Source: CAWCKS01 sp963796195 (GTDB lineage: Bacteria > Pseudomonadota > Alphaproteobacteria > Rhizobiales > Xanthobacteraceae). From it: a stretch of 64,000 nt of DNA. The DNA lies in NCBI GenBank assembly GCA_963796195.1, contig CAWCKS010000009.1, positions 62,001 to 126,000 of the forward strand. The letters are read 5' to 3'. The position numbers were made by a program, and so were the translations under genes. Below the pieces are notes generated by a model. It searched no databases and had not been told where the DNA came from. It saw only the letters and a program-made list of their open reading frames with translations. Shown piece after piece: positions 8,907-16,834 of this stretch (positions are counted from its first letter, which is position 1; every line of letters begins with the position of its first letter).

Positions 8907-9070
8907 GGTCCGTTCTGAAGGTCTCGCGGTGTCTGCCGCTGAATATGGCACAAGCTTGGCTGCTGAAAAGGTGCGGGAGGTGTTTTAGCGGGGCTTTCCA
9001 GCCTTGCCGCGCTGAAACCTGGGATCTGGGACATGCGTATCTAAGGGCGAGCATTTGCGGGAACCCCAAG

Positions 9071-9240
9071 ATGGCGCTGTCTTATCTTCTTGCCCTGGTC
9101 CTGATCGCTTTGGCGCTGTCGGTGCTGCTTGCCATCGCATGGGTGGTGCAGCAGCGGACGGGAAATTCCGGCTGGGTCGACACCATCTGGACGTTTGCCG
9201 TCGGCGGGGTCGGCGCGGCTTTCGCGTTTGGCACAAAGCG
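9071..9240 (+). pseudogene. Truncated DUF1295 (steroid reductase-like) membrane protein
   Basis: Only the N-terminus is present: MALSYLLALVLIALALSVLL and QQRTGNSGWVDTIWTFAVG match the start of DUF1295/isoprenylcysteine-methyltransferase-like proteins, which run to about 260 residues with several membrane helices. The similarity stops around 9220-9230. The frame then continues through unrelated sequence into the MITE at 9280 and ends at 9334. It is a genuine remnant, not a single-base break: the rest of the gene is missing from the window. Its loss coincides with the left edge of the MITE-bounded cassette. Confidence 0.7.
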
Positions 9241-9279
9241 TCAGCTCATGGGGTGCAGCGATATGTCCGGTGTTGGGGG

Positions 9280-9497
9280 GATACTGTTGAAAAGTCGAAA
9301 GTTGCAGGGCTCTGAATTTTTGGCGAAAACCTGATGCGCGAAGAGGTCGATAATTCATGCAGCCTCAGTCGCGTTACCGAAGTCGCCTATGAGTTTAGCG
9401 CGAGGCGATGAGGTCCCTCAAATCTCTACACGAAAACCGCGCCTGCGGCCCTCGCAATTTTTGACACCTCCTGCAAAACGACTTTTGCAACAGTATC
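9280..9497. mobile_element. MITE copy 1 (218 bp)
   Basis: A non-coding element with ends GATACTGTTG(C)AAAAGTCG at the left and CGACTTTTGCAACAGTATC at the right, that is, 19-bp terminal inverted repeats with one base deleted on the left. It is flanked by GGGG on both sides, a possible 4-bp target duplication. It differs from copy 2 (13666-13884) at four positions, including the one-base gap. No transposase is encoded, so it would depend on one supplied in trans. The ends recall IS6-like termini, but a 4-bp duplication is not typical of that family, so the parent element is unassigned. Confidence 0.85.
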
Positions 9498-9652
9498 GGG
9501 GGGAAACCGGAAGTGAGTATAAGGCCGTCAGAACGACGCGTTTGACCCAAGGCGACATGGAGTGAGTGCGCCCTTATGTCATTCATTGGCTTCGCGGCGT
9601 CCGCGGCTGGCCCGAGTGGACGTCCCGGGCTATCAGGCATTTGCGGAAGAAC
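9498..9652. other. Intergenic region between MITE copy 1 and the CHRD gene
   Basis: No gene seen. The sequence resembles common rhizobial intergenic filler (for example TTTGACCCAAGGCGACATG near 9540). Nothing further can be supported. Confidence 0.3.
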
Positions 9653-10108
9653 CTATCTTGCCGGAAGCATTACTTGACCTCGAATTTCGCCGCCGGGGTT
9701 CGCTGGAGTATGTACGTTCACGTACCAGCGCCCTGCAGTAAACTGCTCCGCCTGCTCGGGTGTCAGGATCGCTTGCCCGGCAATCGGGCTTTCGGCCGTG
9801 TTACCCTGCTTCGAAAGCCACACGAGGACAGCTCCTTTCTCTCCCCGCGACGCAGGCCCGTGGAAATGGGCCATGGTCGCCGTTCCCGATAATCCGCTGT
9901 AGGCGATGGTCCATTTGACGGTTCGCGTCGCTGGATCGTAAGTCAGCTCGGCAACCCCGCTTCCTGCGGTCTGTACCGGCGGCACTTCTTCCGCACCGCT
10001 AAGTGCCACACTGAACGATACCGGATCGGCGTAGCTCGTGCCCGTCCAGCCGCAAGCCATGAGAAAAGCCATCATCATCATCAAGCCATGACGCGCAGTG
10101 ATCAGCAT
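9653..10108 (-). CDS. Secreted CHRD domain protein
   Basis: A 151-residue protein with a signal peptide (about residues 1-27, MMMMAFLMACGWTGTSYA) and one CHRD domain: VALSGAEEVPPVQTAGSG, MAHFHGPASRGEKGAVLVWL and WYVNVHTPANPGGEIRGQV are typical. CHRD domains are extracellular beta domains related to chordin; their role in bacteria is not established. A cysteine in the leader (MACGWTG) leaves open a lipoprotein form. The start at 10108 has a G-rich stretch just upstream. It is divergent from the histidine-kinase gene and lies inside the MITE-bounded segment. Confidence 0.85.
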   Translation of the reverse strand: MLITARHGLMMMMAFLMACGWTGTSYADPVSFSVALSGAEEVPPVQTAGSGVAELTYDPATRTVKWTIAYSGLSGTATMAHFHGPASRGEKGAVLVWLSKQGNTAESPIAGQAILTPEQAEQFTAGRWYVNVHTPANPGGEIRGQVMLPAR

Positions 10109-10294
10109 GTTCGCCCCCCGTAGACATCTGCCTTAATATACAACGTTTGCAGGCTGCGCGGCATGCGCTTATGCCGCGGGCCGGCCATAGCCGCCTATTC
10201 TGACGGGAGGATTACATGGCACAATGAAATTGGCTCCGGAGGTAAGCTGCCGTCGACGCCGGGCGTCGCGGTGGGCGCTAAGGGAGGACCCATT

Positions 10295-11920
10295 ATGCCG
10301 CACCCATCGATCCGTGCCCGATTGATCTTCCTCTCCGTCTCATTGCTCGCAATCCTCACCATCTCGATGACGCTCCTCAGTCATGAGCTGGCGCGCGATT
10401 CTGAGGCCCTGACCGACGAAGCCCGTCTTGTCTCAGTTGTCACGAGCGCAAACGCCGCCAGCAAGCACTTCGGCGACCTGCGCTACTGGCTAGCCGACTT
10501 CGCCGAGACCTTGCTCTCCACCTCGCAACAGAAGGCCGCCGCAGCCAAGGATCGCCTCGACTCCAATTTGAGGGAAATCGCGTCGGCTGATCCCACCGCG
10601 GTCGCGGCGATCGTGCGTGAGGTCAACAGGCTCAACGAGCTGGCGCAAAAGGCGGCCACCGCTTATTCAAGCGATGATACCGCAGGCGGCCGCGCCCTGA
10701 TGGAACAGGCAAAACAGCACATTTTGACCGTCGACGAGGAACTCGAGAAGATCGTCGAGCGGGTGGAGCAACAGGCGGTGACGAAGCGCGACGCCGCTGT
10801 GCGCCAGGCCGAATTTGCTGTCAACGTGTCGATCGCCGGCGGTATCTTTGCCTTGATCCTGGCCCTTGGCCTGACCGCACTGATCGTGCGCTCGATCGTG
10901 ACCCCGTTGCAGCGAGTCGAACAGGGCATGATCGCGATCACCCGCGGCGACCTCGACGCGCCGCTTCCACCAGCGGCGCGCGACGAGATCGGCGCGATGG
11001 CACGGGCGCTCGGTATGCTGCGCGACAGCCTCATCGAGCGCAAGCGCCTCGATCGCGAGATCAGCGCTGCGCGCGACACAGCCGAAGGGGCCCTTCGGGA
11101 CCTGAAGGCAGCGCAGGCCAACCTGATCCAAACCGAAAAATTGGCCTCGCTCGGCCAGCTCACCGCCGGCATTGCCCACGAGATCAAGAACCCGCTCAAC
11201 TTCGTCAACAATTTCTCGGCGCTGTCGTCGGAGCTGATCGACGAGTTGCTCGATGTTCTCAAACCTGCCGACCTTGCCGGCAACACCCGCCAGGAGGTCG
11301 ACGAACTCACCCACATGCTGAAGGGCAACCTCGAAAAGGTCGTGCAGCACGGCAAGCGTGCCGACTCAATTGTCAAGAATATGCTGCTGCATTCGCGCGC
11401 CGGTTCAGGCGAGCACCGGCCGACCGAGATCAATGCGATCGTCGAGGAAAGCTTGAATCTCGCCTATCACGGTGCTCGTGCCGAGAAGACGGGCTTCAAC
11501 ATCACGCTGCAGCGTGACCTCGACCCTGACGCTGGCCTGGTCGACGTCTACCCGCAGGAAATGACGCGCGTGCTGCTCAACCTGATCTCCAACGGCTTCT
11601 ACGCCGCGACCAAGCGGAAAGCGCAGCTCGGTGATGGCTTTGAGCCGACGTTGAGCGCGTCGACCAAAAATCTCGGGGACAAGGTCGAAATCAGGGTGCG
11701 CGACAACGGCACTGGAATCCCCCTGGATGTGAAGGAAAGGATGTTCAATCCCTTCTTCACCACCAAGCCGGCCGGCGAGGGCACCGGGCTGGGCCTGTCG
11801 ATGAGCCACGACATCGTGGTGAAACAGCATCAAGGCAGGATCGACGTCGAGACTGAACCCGGATCATTTACCGAATTCATCATTACACTACCCCGCGCGG
11901 CGGCAGCGCTGGCAAGTTAA
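10295..11920 (+). CDS. Membrane sensor histidine kinase with HAMP domain
   Basis: A 541-residue sensor: membrane helix 1 at about 8-28, a periplasmic helical domain to about 180, helix 2 (SIAGGIFALILALGLTALIV), a HAMP domain, a coiled coil, then the kinase core. The phosphoacceptor histidine is in GIAHEIKNPLNFVNNFS (about residue 294); the ATPase domain has N box LLNLISNGFYAA, G1 RDNGTGIP, F box FNPFFTTKP and G2 GEGTGLGLSM (about 495). All motifs are intact. The ATG at 10295 is chosen because AGGGAGGA lies six bases before it. It starts a three-gene operon with two response regulators and probably phosphorylates both. Confidence 0.92.
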   Translation: MPHPSIRARLIFLSVSLLAILTISMTLLSHELARDSEALTDEARLVSVVTSANAASKHFGDLRYWLADFAETLLSTSQQKAAAAKDRLDSNLREIASADPTAVAAIVREVNRLNELAQKAATAYSSDDTAGGRALMEQAKQHILTVDEELEKIVERVEQQAVTKRDAAVRQAEFAVNVSIAGGIFALILALGLTALIVRSIVTPLQRVEQGMIAITRGDLDAPLPPAARDEIGAMARALGMLRDSLIERKRLDREISAARDTAEGALRDLKAAQANLIQTEKLASLGQLTAGIAHEIKNPLNFVNNFSALSSELIDELLDVLKPADLAGNTRQEVDELTHMLKGNLEKVVQHGKRADSIVKNMLLHSRAGSGEHRPTEINAIVEESLNLAYHGARAEKTGFNITLQRDLDPDAGLVDVYPQEMTRVLLNLISNGFYAATKRKAQLGDGFEPTLSASTKNLGDKVEIRVRDNGTGIPLDVKERMFNPFFTTKPAGEGTGLGLSMSHDIVVKQHQGRIDVETEPGSFTEFIITLPRAAAALAS

Positions 11921-11930
11921 GGGGAATGAG

Positions 11931-12320
11931 GTGAGCATTTACATTCTGGTGGTGGATGACGAGCCCGACGTCGAGATCTTGTTTCGCCAGCAGTTTCGCC
12001 GCGACCTGCGTGCCGGGCGTTTCAACATGGAGTTTGCCGCGTCGGCGCCGGAAGCGATGGAAAAGGCCGCGACCATCTCCGACCCCTCGCTGATCCTGAT
12101 CCTGTCCGACATCAACATGCCCGGCATGAGCGGGCTCGAGATGCTGCCAAAGGTGCGCGCGGCGCGGCCGAGCGTGCCGGTCATCATGATTACGGCCTAT
12201 GGCGATGCCGATACCAAGCGCACCGCGCTGGAGCGCGGCGCTGAGGCCTTATTGACAAAGCCGATCGATTTCACGCAGCTGCGTCAGGAAATCGATACCC
12301 GGGTTGGACGCTTCGCATGA
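11931..12320 (+). CDS. Single-domain response regulator
   Basis: A 129-residue receiver domain without an output domain. The acidic pocket is DDEPD near residue 8, the phosphoacceptor aspartate is in LSDINMPGMSG (about residue 60), the switch threonine is in MITAYGD, and the lysine is in LLTKPID (about residue 109). It starts with GTG at 11931 after AAGGGG, ten bases behind the kinase stop. Stand-alone receivers often relay phosphate or act by protein contact; here it may compete with or pass phosphate to the receiver-cyclase encoded next, whose start overlaps its stop (ATGA). Confidence 0.9.
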   Translation: MSIYILVVDDEPDVEILFRQQFRRDLRAGRFNMEFAASAPEAMEKAATISDPSLILILSDINMPGMSGLEMLPKVRAARPSVPVIMITAYGDADTKRTALERGAEALLTKPIDFTQLRQEIDTRVGRFA

Positions 12321-13567
12321 CCGCACGAATCCTGGTTGTCGACGACGAGGCAGACTTGGAAACGCTGATCCAGCAGAAATTCCGGCACCAGATCCGAGAT
12401 GGCACTCTCAGCTTTCTGTTCGCCCGCGACGGGCTCGAAGCGCTCTCGGTGCTGGAACAAGACCGCGGCATCGATCTCGTTGTCAGCGATATCAACATGC
12501 CGCGCATGGACGGCCTGATGCTGCTTGAGAAGCTGCAGCACGCCGAGGAGAAGCTTTCCACCATCATCGTCTCGGCCTATGGCGATATGGCCAATATCCG
12601 CACCGCGATGAACCGCGGCGCGTTCGATTTTCTGACGAAGCCAATGGACTTTGCGGATTTCGAGGCAACCATTGCCAAGACCATCCGGCATGTCGAAATT
12701 TTGCGCGAAGCGCGGCGGCGACAGGCAGAGGCGGAGCGGGCCCATGCCTTGCTCTCGCGTTACTTTTCGCCCAGCCTGGCCGAACGACTTGCAAGCGATA
12801 CGGACGCGATTGATCTCGGCGGGCAGCGCCGCTTGATCGCAACGCTGTTCACGGACATCACCAGTTTCACCGCGCTTGCTGAGACGCTTGAACCTGACGT
12901 GCTCGGTCCGCTTCTCAATGACTATCTCACGGGCATGACCGACATCGTGTTCGCTTACGACGGCACGGTGGCTAAGATCGTTGGCGATGCCTTGCACGTT
13001 CTGTTTGGAGCCCCCGGCGAACAATCGGATCATGCCGACCGCTCAGTCAATTGTGCATTGGCTTTGGATGAATACGCACAATCATTTCGCGAGCGATGGA
13101 ACAAAAGGGGCATTGCACTTGGGGTCACACGCATCGGGGTTCATGCCGGTCTGGCGATTGTCGGCAACTTCGGTGGCGGCCGGTTCTTCGATTACACGGC
13201 CTATGGCGATACTATCAACGTCGCAGCGCGCTTGGAGGTTGCCAATAAGCAACTCGGTACCCGAATTTGCGTCAGCGCAATCCTTGCCGCCAAGATGAAG
13301 GATTTCCGGGGTCGTCCGGTGGGCGACCTAATGTTGAGGGGAAGGACGGAAGCTCTACGCGCCTTCGAGCCCCTAAGCGTCGGGCAATACGGAACCCCCG
13401 CGACAAAGAGCTACCTAGAGGCATTTGCCAAGCTGGAAGCCGGCGATCCCAGCGCAATGGCCGCATTCGCCGCGCATGTTGGCAAGCACGCTGACGATCA
13501 ACTCGCCAGCTTCCATCTCAAGCGGCTGTTGAATGGCGGCGCCGGCACGCGGATCGCCTTGGATTAG
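12317..13567 (+). CDS. Response regulator with class III adenylate/guanylate cyclase output
   Basis: A 416-residue protein: receiver domain at about 1-120 (VVDDEAD, phosphoacceptor in VSDINMPRMDG near residue 57, lysine in FLTKPMD), a helical linker rich in Arg, Ala and Glu, then a class III cyclase catalytic domain (about 170-360). Metal-binding aspartates are in LFTDITSF (about 177) and IVGDALH (about 223); the lysine in AKIVGD and aspartate in FFDYTAYGDTINVAARLE match residues that select ATP, so cAMP is the predicted product. It overlaps the preceding receiver gene by four bases. Phosphorylation by the upstream kinase probably controls nucleotide synthesis. Confidence 0.9.
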   Translation: MTARILVVDDEADLETLIQQKFRHQIRDGTLSFLFARDGLEALSVLEQDRGIDLVVSDINMPRMDGLMLLEKLQHAEEKLSTIIVSAYGDMANIRTAMNRGAFDFLTKPMDFADFEATIAKTIRHVEILREARRRQAEAERAHALLSRYFSPSLAERLASDTDAIDLGGQRRLIATLFTDITSFTALAETLEPDVLGPLLNDYLTGMTDIVFAYDGTVAKIVGDALHVLFGAPGEQSDHADRSVNCALALDEYAQSFRERWNKRGIALGVTRIGVHAGLAIVGNFGGGRFFDYTAYGDTINVAARLEVANKQLGTRICVSAILAAKMKDFRGRPVGDLMLRGRTEALRAFEPLSVGQYGTPATKSYLEAFAKLEAGDPSAMAAFAAHVGKHADDQLASFHLKRLLNGGAGTRIALD

Positions 13568-13665
13568 AGACGCCACTCCCAACGGACGCACCGGGGCATC
13601 CATCCGGCGGATTGGCCTCATCAAATCTCCCCGAACTGCTGCGGCGCGAAGTGACGCAACTGGCA

Positions 13666-13884
13666 GATACTGTTGCAAAAGTCGAAAGTTGCAGCGCTCT
13701 GAATTTTTGGCGAAAACCTGATGCGCGAAGAGGTCGATGATTCGTGCAGCCTCAGTCGCGTTACCGAAGTCGCCTATGAGTTTAGCGCGAGGCGATGAGG
13801 TCCCTCAAATCTCTACACGAAAACCGCGCCTGCGGCCCTCGCAATTTTTGACACCTCCTGCAAAACGACTTTTGCAACAGTATC
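13666..13884. mobile_element. MITE copy 2 (219 bp)
   Basis: Perfect 19-bp terminal inverted repeats, GATACTGTTGCAAAAGTCG at the left and its complement at the right, flanked on both sides by GGCA (13662-13665 and 13885-13888), a likely 4-bp target duplication. It has the same orientation as copy 1 at 9280-9497 and about 98 percent identity by eye. It has no coding capacity. It lies between the cyclase gene and a transcription terminator. Confidence 0.88.
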
Positions 13885-13891
13885 GGCACAA

Positions 13892-13920
13892 AGCGGACCA
13901 AAACCAACGTCCGCTTTTTT
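13892..13920 (+). terminator. Rho-independent terminator downstream of the cyclase operon
   Basis: AGCGGAC/GTCCGCT stem with a 10-base loop followed by six T. Oriented to end plus-strand transcripts from the kinase-cyclase operon; MITE copy 2 separates it from the last gene. Confidence 0.75.
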
Positions 13921-13983
13921 GCCGCTGTTGGGGGACAAGCGGACGTCGGCCGGATCGACCAAGCCGATTTATAAGAACACGGT

Positions 13984-14778
13984 CTAATTCCCCACCGGCT
14001 TCAGCGCGGTGACCAGCTCGCGATGGATGTACTCATTGCCGGCAACGATATTGCCGGTGCCGAAGATGTCGTCGCCGCCCTCGAAATCGCTGACGAAGCC
14101 GCCGGCCTCGCGCACCAGAATCATGCCGGCTGCCATGTCCCAGGCTCCGAGGTTACGCTCCCAAAAGCCATCGAAGCGGCCGGCCGCGACCCAGGCGAGA
14201 TCGAGCGTCGCCGCACCAAAGCGGCGCAAACCGGCGACTTTCGGTTGCAACGCAGCCATTTCCTTCGTTGCCGTCTCAAAGCTGCCGCGCCCGAGATGCG
14301 GCAGGCCGCAGGCGATCACCGCTTCGTTGAGTTTCTTGCGGCCGGCGACGCGCAGGCGCTGGTCGTTGAGGAAGGCGCCCTTGCCCTTCTCGGCGAGGAA
14401 GAGATCGTCATTGGCGGGATTGTAGACCACGCCGGCGATGATGGCGTCCTCGCGCTTCAGCGCGATCGAGACCGCAAAGTGCGGCATGCCGTGCAGGAAG
14501 TTGGTGGTGCCGTCGAGCGGATCGACGATCCAGACGTGGCTCTTGTCGGTGCCCTCGCGCATCCCGCCTTCTTCGCCGATGAAGCCATAGCCCGGCCGCG
14601 CCTTGGCGAGCTCGCTGTAGACGGCCTCTTCGGCGCGCTTGTCGGCGACGGTGACGAAATTCGCCGGACCCTTCAGCGACACCTGCAGGTTCTCGACCTC
14701 GCCGAGGTCGCGCTTCAGCCCGCGGCCGGCGCGCCGCGCGGCCTTGATCATGACGTTGAGAAGCGCGGAGTGAAGCAT
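13984..14778 (-). CDS. Inositol monophosphatase family protein (SuhB-like)
   Basis: A protein of about 264 residues with the lithium-sensitive phosphatase signatures GEEGG, WIVDPLDGTTNFLHG (about residues 76-90) and LGAWDMAAGMILVREAGG near the C-terminus, all metal ligands present. It would hydrolyse inositol-1-phosphate or related sugar phosphates in the cytoplasm; SuhB homologues also act in rRNA transcription antitermination, which cannot be told from sequence. The ATG at 14778 (MLHSALLNVMIKAARRAG) fits the family N-terminus; an ATG at 14799 adds seven residues. Neither has a strong ribosome-binding site. Confidence 0.88.
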   Translation of the reverse strand: MLHSALLNVMIKAARRAGRGLKRDLGEVENLQVSLKGPANFVTVADKRAEEAVYSELAKARPGYGFIGEEGGMREGTDKSHVWIVDPLDGTTNFLHGMPHFAVSIALKREDAIIAGVVYNPANDDLFLAEKGKGAFLNDQRLRVAGRKKLNEAVIACGLPHLGRGSFETATKEMAALQPKVAGLRRFGAATLDLAWVAAGRFDGFWERNLGAWDMAAGMILVREAGGFVSDFEGGDDIFGTGNIVAGNEYIHRELVTALKPVGN

Positions 14779-14870
14779 GGCGGTCGCTTGCGGATGCATT
14801 GATCCAAAGAGGGGCGCGAGCGGTCTGCCCTGTCAGCGTCGGCGCGTCAAGCAGCCGCGGCGTGAATTGA

Positions 14871-16004
14871 TCATTTGCCGGTGAACCAGTGGTGCACTTC
14901 TGCCTGTGCTTTCTGTTTGCTCTCGGCACTCATCGGCGCGAGCATGGCGTCGAGCTCGGGATCGCTGGCGCCATTCTGCTTCGAGATCAGGTGCCATTTC
15001 AGCGCCTCGACCAGGTCCTTCGGCGCGCCGACGCCGGTTGCAAGCACGCGGGCCAGCCGGTTCTGCGCGATCGGGCTGCCCTGCCGTGCCGCCTTCTGCA
15101 GCAGCGCGACGGCGGCGGCCTGGTCCTTGTCGGTGCCGGTGCCGTTGAACAGCGCGATGGCGTATTCGACTTCGGCGTCGAGATAGTCGGCTTGCGAGGC
15201 GGCCTTCAGCCAGCGTGCCGCCTCGGTCGGATTCTTGTCGCCAACGCGGCCGTCCTTGTAGAACGTCGCCAGCGCATACTGGGCCTCCGGCACGCCGGCC
15301 TCGGCGGCCTGCTGCAACAGCTCTGCGGCGCGCTTCAAATCCTGCGGAAAAACCTGACCCTCGATGTACAGCAGCGCGAGGTTATAGGCTGCGAGCGGAT
15401 TGCCGAGCTTGGCGGAAAACGCCAGCAGCTTGGCCGCGGTCTCGCGATCCTTCGGCGTGCCGCGTCCGGCCATCGTCATCATCGCGAGTGCCAGCATGGC
15501 CTCGCGGTCGCCGCGATCGGCGGCGTTCTTGTACCAGATCACCGCCTTCTGATCGTCGCGGTTGACGCCCTCGCCATTGGCGTAGAGCTCTCCGAGCAGC
15601 GTCATCGCCTTCGGATCGGAGCGTTGCTCGGCGCGTTGCGTTGCGATCTTGAAGGCGTTGCCGTACTCGCCGCGCTGGAACGCGCCATAGGCGAGGTCGA
15701 CGTTCGGATCGTCGGGCGGCAGCGTGTCTGATGGCGCGTTGGTGTAGCCGAGCGGTGGCGGCGATGCCGCCGGCGGCACTGATTTGGCGTTCGTCTTGCT
15801 GCTGGCAGATTTTGCTGGCGCCGCAGCCTTCGCGCTGTCTTTTTTCGGCGCCGGTCGTTTGGGTGCGCTGCTCTTGGTTGCCGTCTTGGGCGGCGCTTTC
15901 TGCTGGCTCGGCGGCGTGAGCGAAAGTTGCGCCTGCGCGGCCGACAACGCGAGAACGCAGGCCGCGGCCGCTGCAGAAATACGTCGCAGGGTTGCCGCCG
16001 CCAT
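14871..16004 (-). CDS. Secreted Sel1-repeat (TPR-like) protein
   Basis: A 377-residue protein with a signal peptide ending near AAQA, a low-complexity Lys/Ala/Pro/Ser linker (about 28-95), and then about six Sel1-like repeats recognisable as runs such as AMTLLGELYANGEGV, AMLALAMMTMAGRGT, AAYNLALLYIEGQVF and AQYALATFYKDGRVG. Such repeats make solenoid scaffolds for protein contacts in the periplasm. The ATG at 16004 is chosen because it overlaps the stop of the ThiE-like gene (TGATG), suggesting coupling; a GTG one codon upstream is possible. No specific partner is known. Confidence 0.85.
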   Translation of the reverse strand: MAAATLRRISAAAAACVLALSAAQAQLSLTPPSQQKAPPKTATKSSAPKRPAPKKDSAKAAAPAKSASSKTNAKSVPPAASPPPLGYTNAPSDTLPPDDPNVDLAYGAFQRGEYGNAFKIATQRAEQRSDPKAMTLLGELYANGEGVNRDDQKAVIWYKNAADRGDREAMLALAMMTMAGRGTPKDRETAAKLLAFSAKLGNPLAAYNLALLYIEGQVFPQDLKRAAELLQQAAEAGVPEAQYALATFYKDGRVGDKNPTEAARWLKAASQADYLDAEVEYAIALFNGTGTDKDQAAAVALLQKAARQGSPIAQNRLARVLATGVGAPKDLVEALKWHLISKQNGASDPELDAMLAPMSAESKQKAQAEVHHWFTGK

Positions 16005-16678
16005 CACGCCTGCCGCTCCGGAACCGGCGAGGTCATGGCCTTCGCGATCTCCGCTGTCGCTTCGCCGAGCGCGGCCGCGACACCGCGCGGATCATTCCAC
16101 ACCGCATCATCAAGCAGAACGAAGTCGGCGCCGGCGGCGGCCAGCGCGCCGACCTCGCCAAGCGTCGCGGCATAGCCGACGCAAGGCGGCTCGAACACCT
16201 CGGCCCACCATTGCACGCGCTCCACGATCGCCTCGAGCCGAGGCCGCTGACCGTTCTGGTCAGGCTCACCGAACAGCACGTAGTCCGCGCCGGCTTCGCC
16301 CGCGGTCATGGCGTCGTGCCGCGACTGCAAGCGCCCTGCACCGACGATGCGGTCCGGCTTCAACGCGGTCAGCGCCTCGCTCACCGCATCAATGCCGCTG
16401 ATATGCGCGCCGTCGGCGCTAGCGCGCGCCACGATCTCGACATGACCATCGAGCAGCAGCGCCGCACCGCGCTCCTGCACCGGCCGCGCCAGTGGTTTGA
16501 TCCGCTTGACCAGACTGCGATCGTCGCCGGGCGCAAGACGCAGCAGCACCGCCGCGATGTCGGCGGCGCCGAGCGCCTCCGCCAGGCGGCTGTCAAAGCC
16601 CGCATCCTCGCCGAGCGGCGGCGTTGCCAGATAGAGGCGGGGCATGGGTCGAGGGGGCGGATTTGTCTTGGCAGCCAT
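16004..16678 (-). CDS. Thiamine phosphate synthase-like protein (ThiE/TenI family)
   Basis: A 224-residue TIM-barrel protein related to ThiE/TenI: RLYLATPP at the start, GAALLLDGHVEIVARASADGAHI in the middle, and ADYVLFGEPDQNG and GADFVLLDDAVW toward the end. ThiE joins the thiazole and pyrimidine halves of thiamine. The pyrophosphate-binding signature of true ThiE (VGISTH, FGPVFPT) is not clearly kept, and no other thiamine genes adjoin, so it may be a paralogue of other function. Its stop overlaps the start of the Sel1-repeat gene. Confidence 0.7.
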   Translation of the reverse strand: MAAKTNPPPRPMPRLYLATPPLGEDAGFDSRLAEALGAADIAAVLLRLAPGDDRSLVKRIKPLARPVQERGAALLLDGHVEIVARASADGAHISGIDAVSEALTALKPDRIVGAGRLQSRHDAMTAGEAGADYVLFGEPDQNGQRPRLEAIVERVQWWAEVFEPPCVGYAATLGEVGALAAAGADFVLLDDAVWNDPRGVAAALGEATAEIAKAMTSPVPERQA

Positions 16679-16789
16679 GGCCTTACTGTAACATCATCCA
16701 AACTTCGGGAGGACGCGTCAGATGCTCGTTTGCCCGACCGACAAGGTCGATATCGGGCAAGGTCGCCAAACAGGGTCGCCTAAAATGCG

Positions 16790-16811
16790 AAACCCGGGCA
16801 AGCCCGGGTTT
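16790..16811. terminator. Terminator downstream of the aldolase gene
   Basis: Perfect 10-bp inverted repeat AAACCCGGGC/GCCCGGGTTT with a 2-base spacer. On the minus strand it is followed by TTTCGCATTTT, so it should end the aldolase transcript. Confidence 0.75.
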
Positions 16812-16834
16812 CATGACCGACAGGGCAACGAAAC

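Noticed and set aside
9280..13884. Complete composite transposon with transposase genes
   Set aside because: The flanking elements are 218-219 bp and encode nothing; no transposase lies between them, and each copy has a separate flanking duplication.
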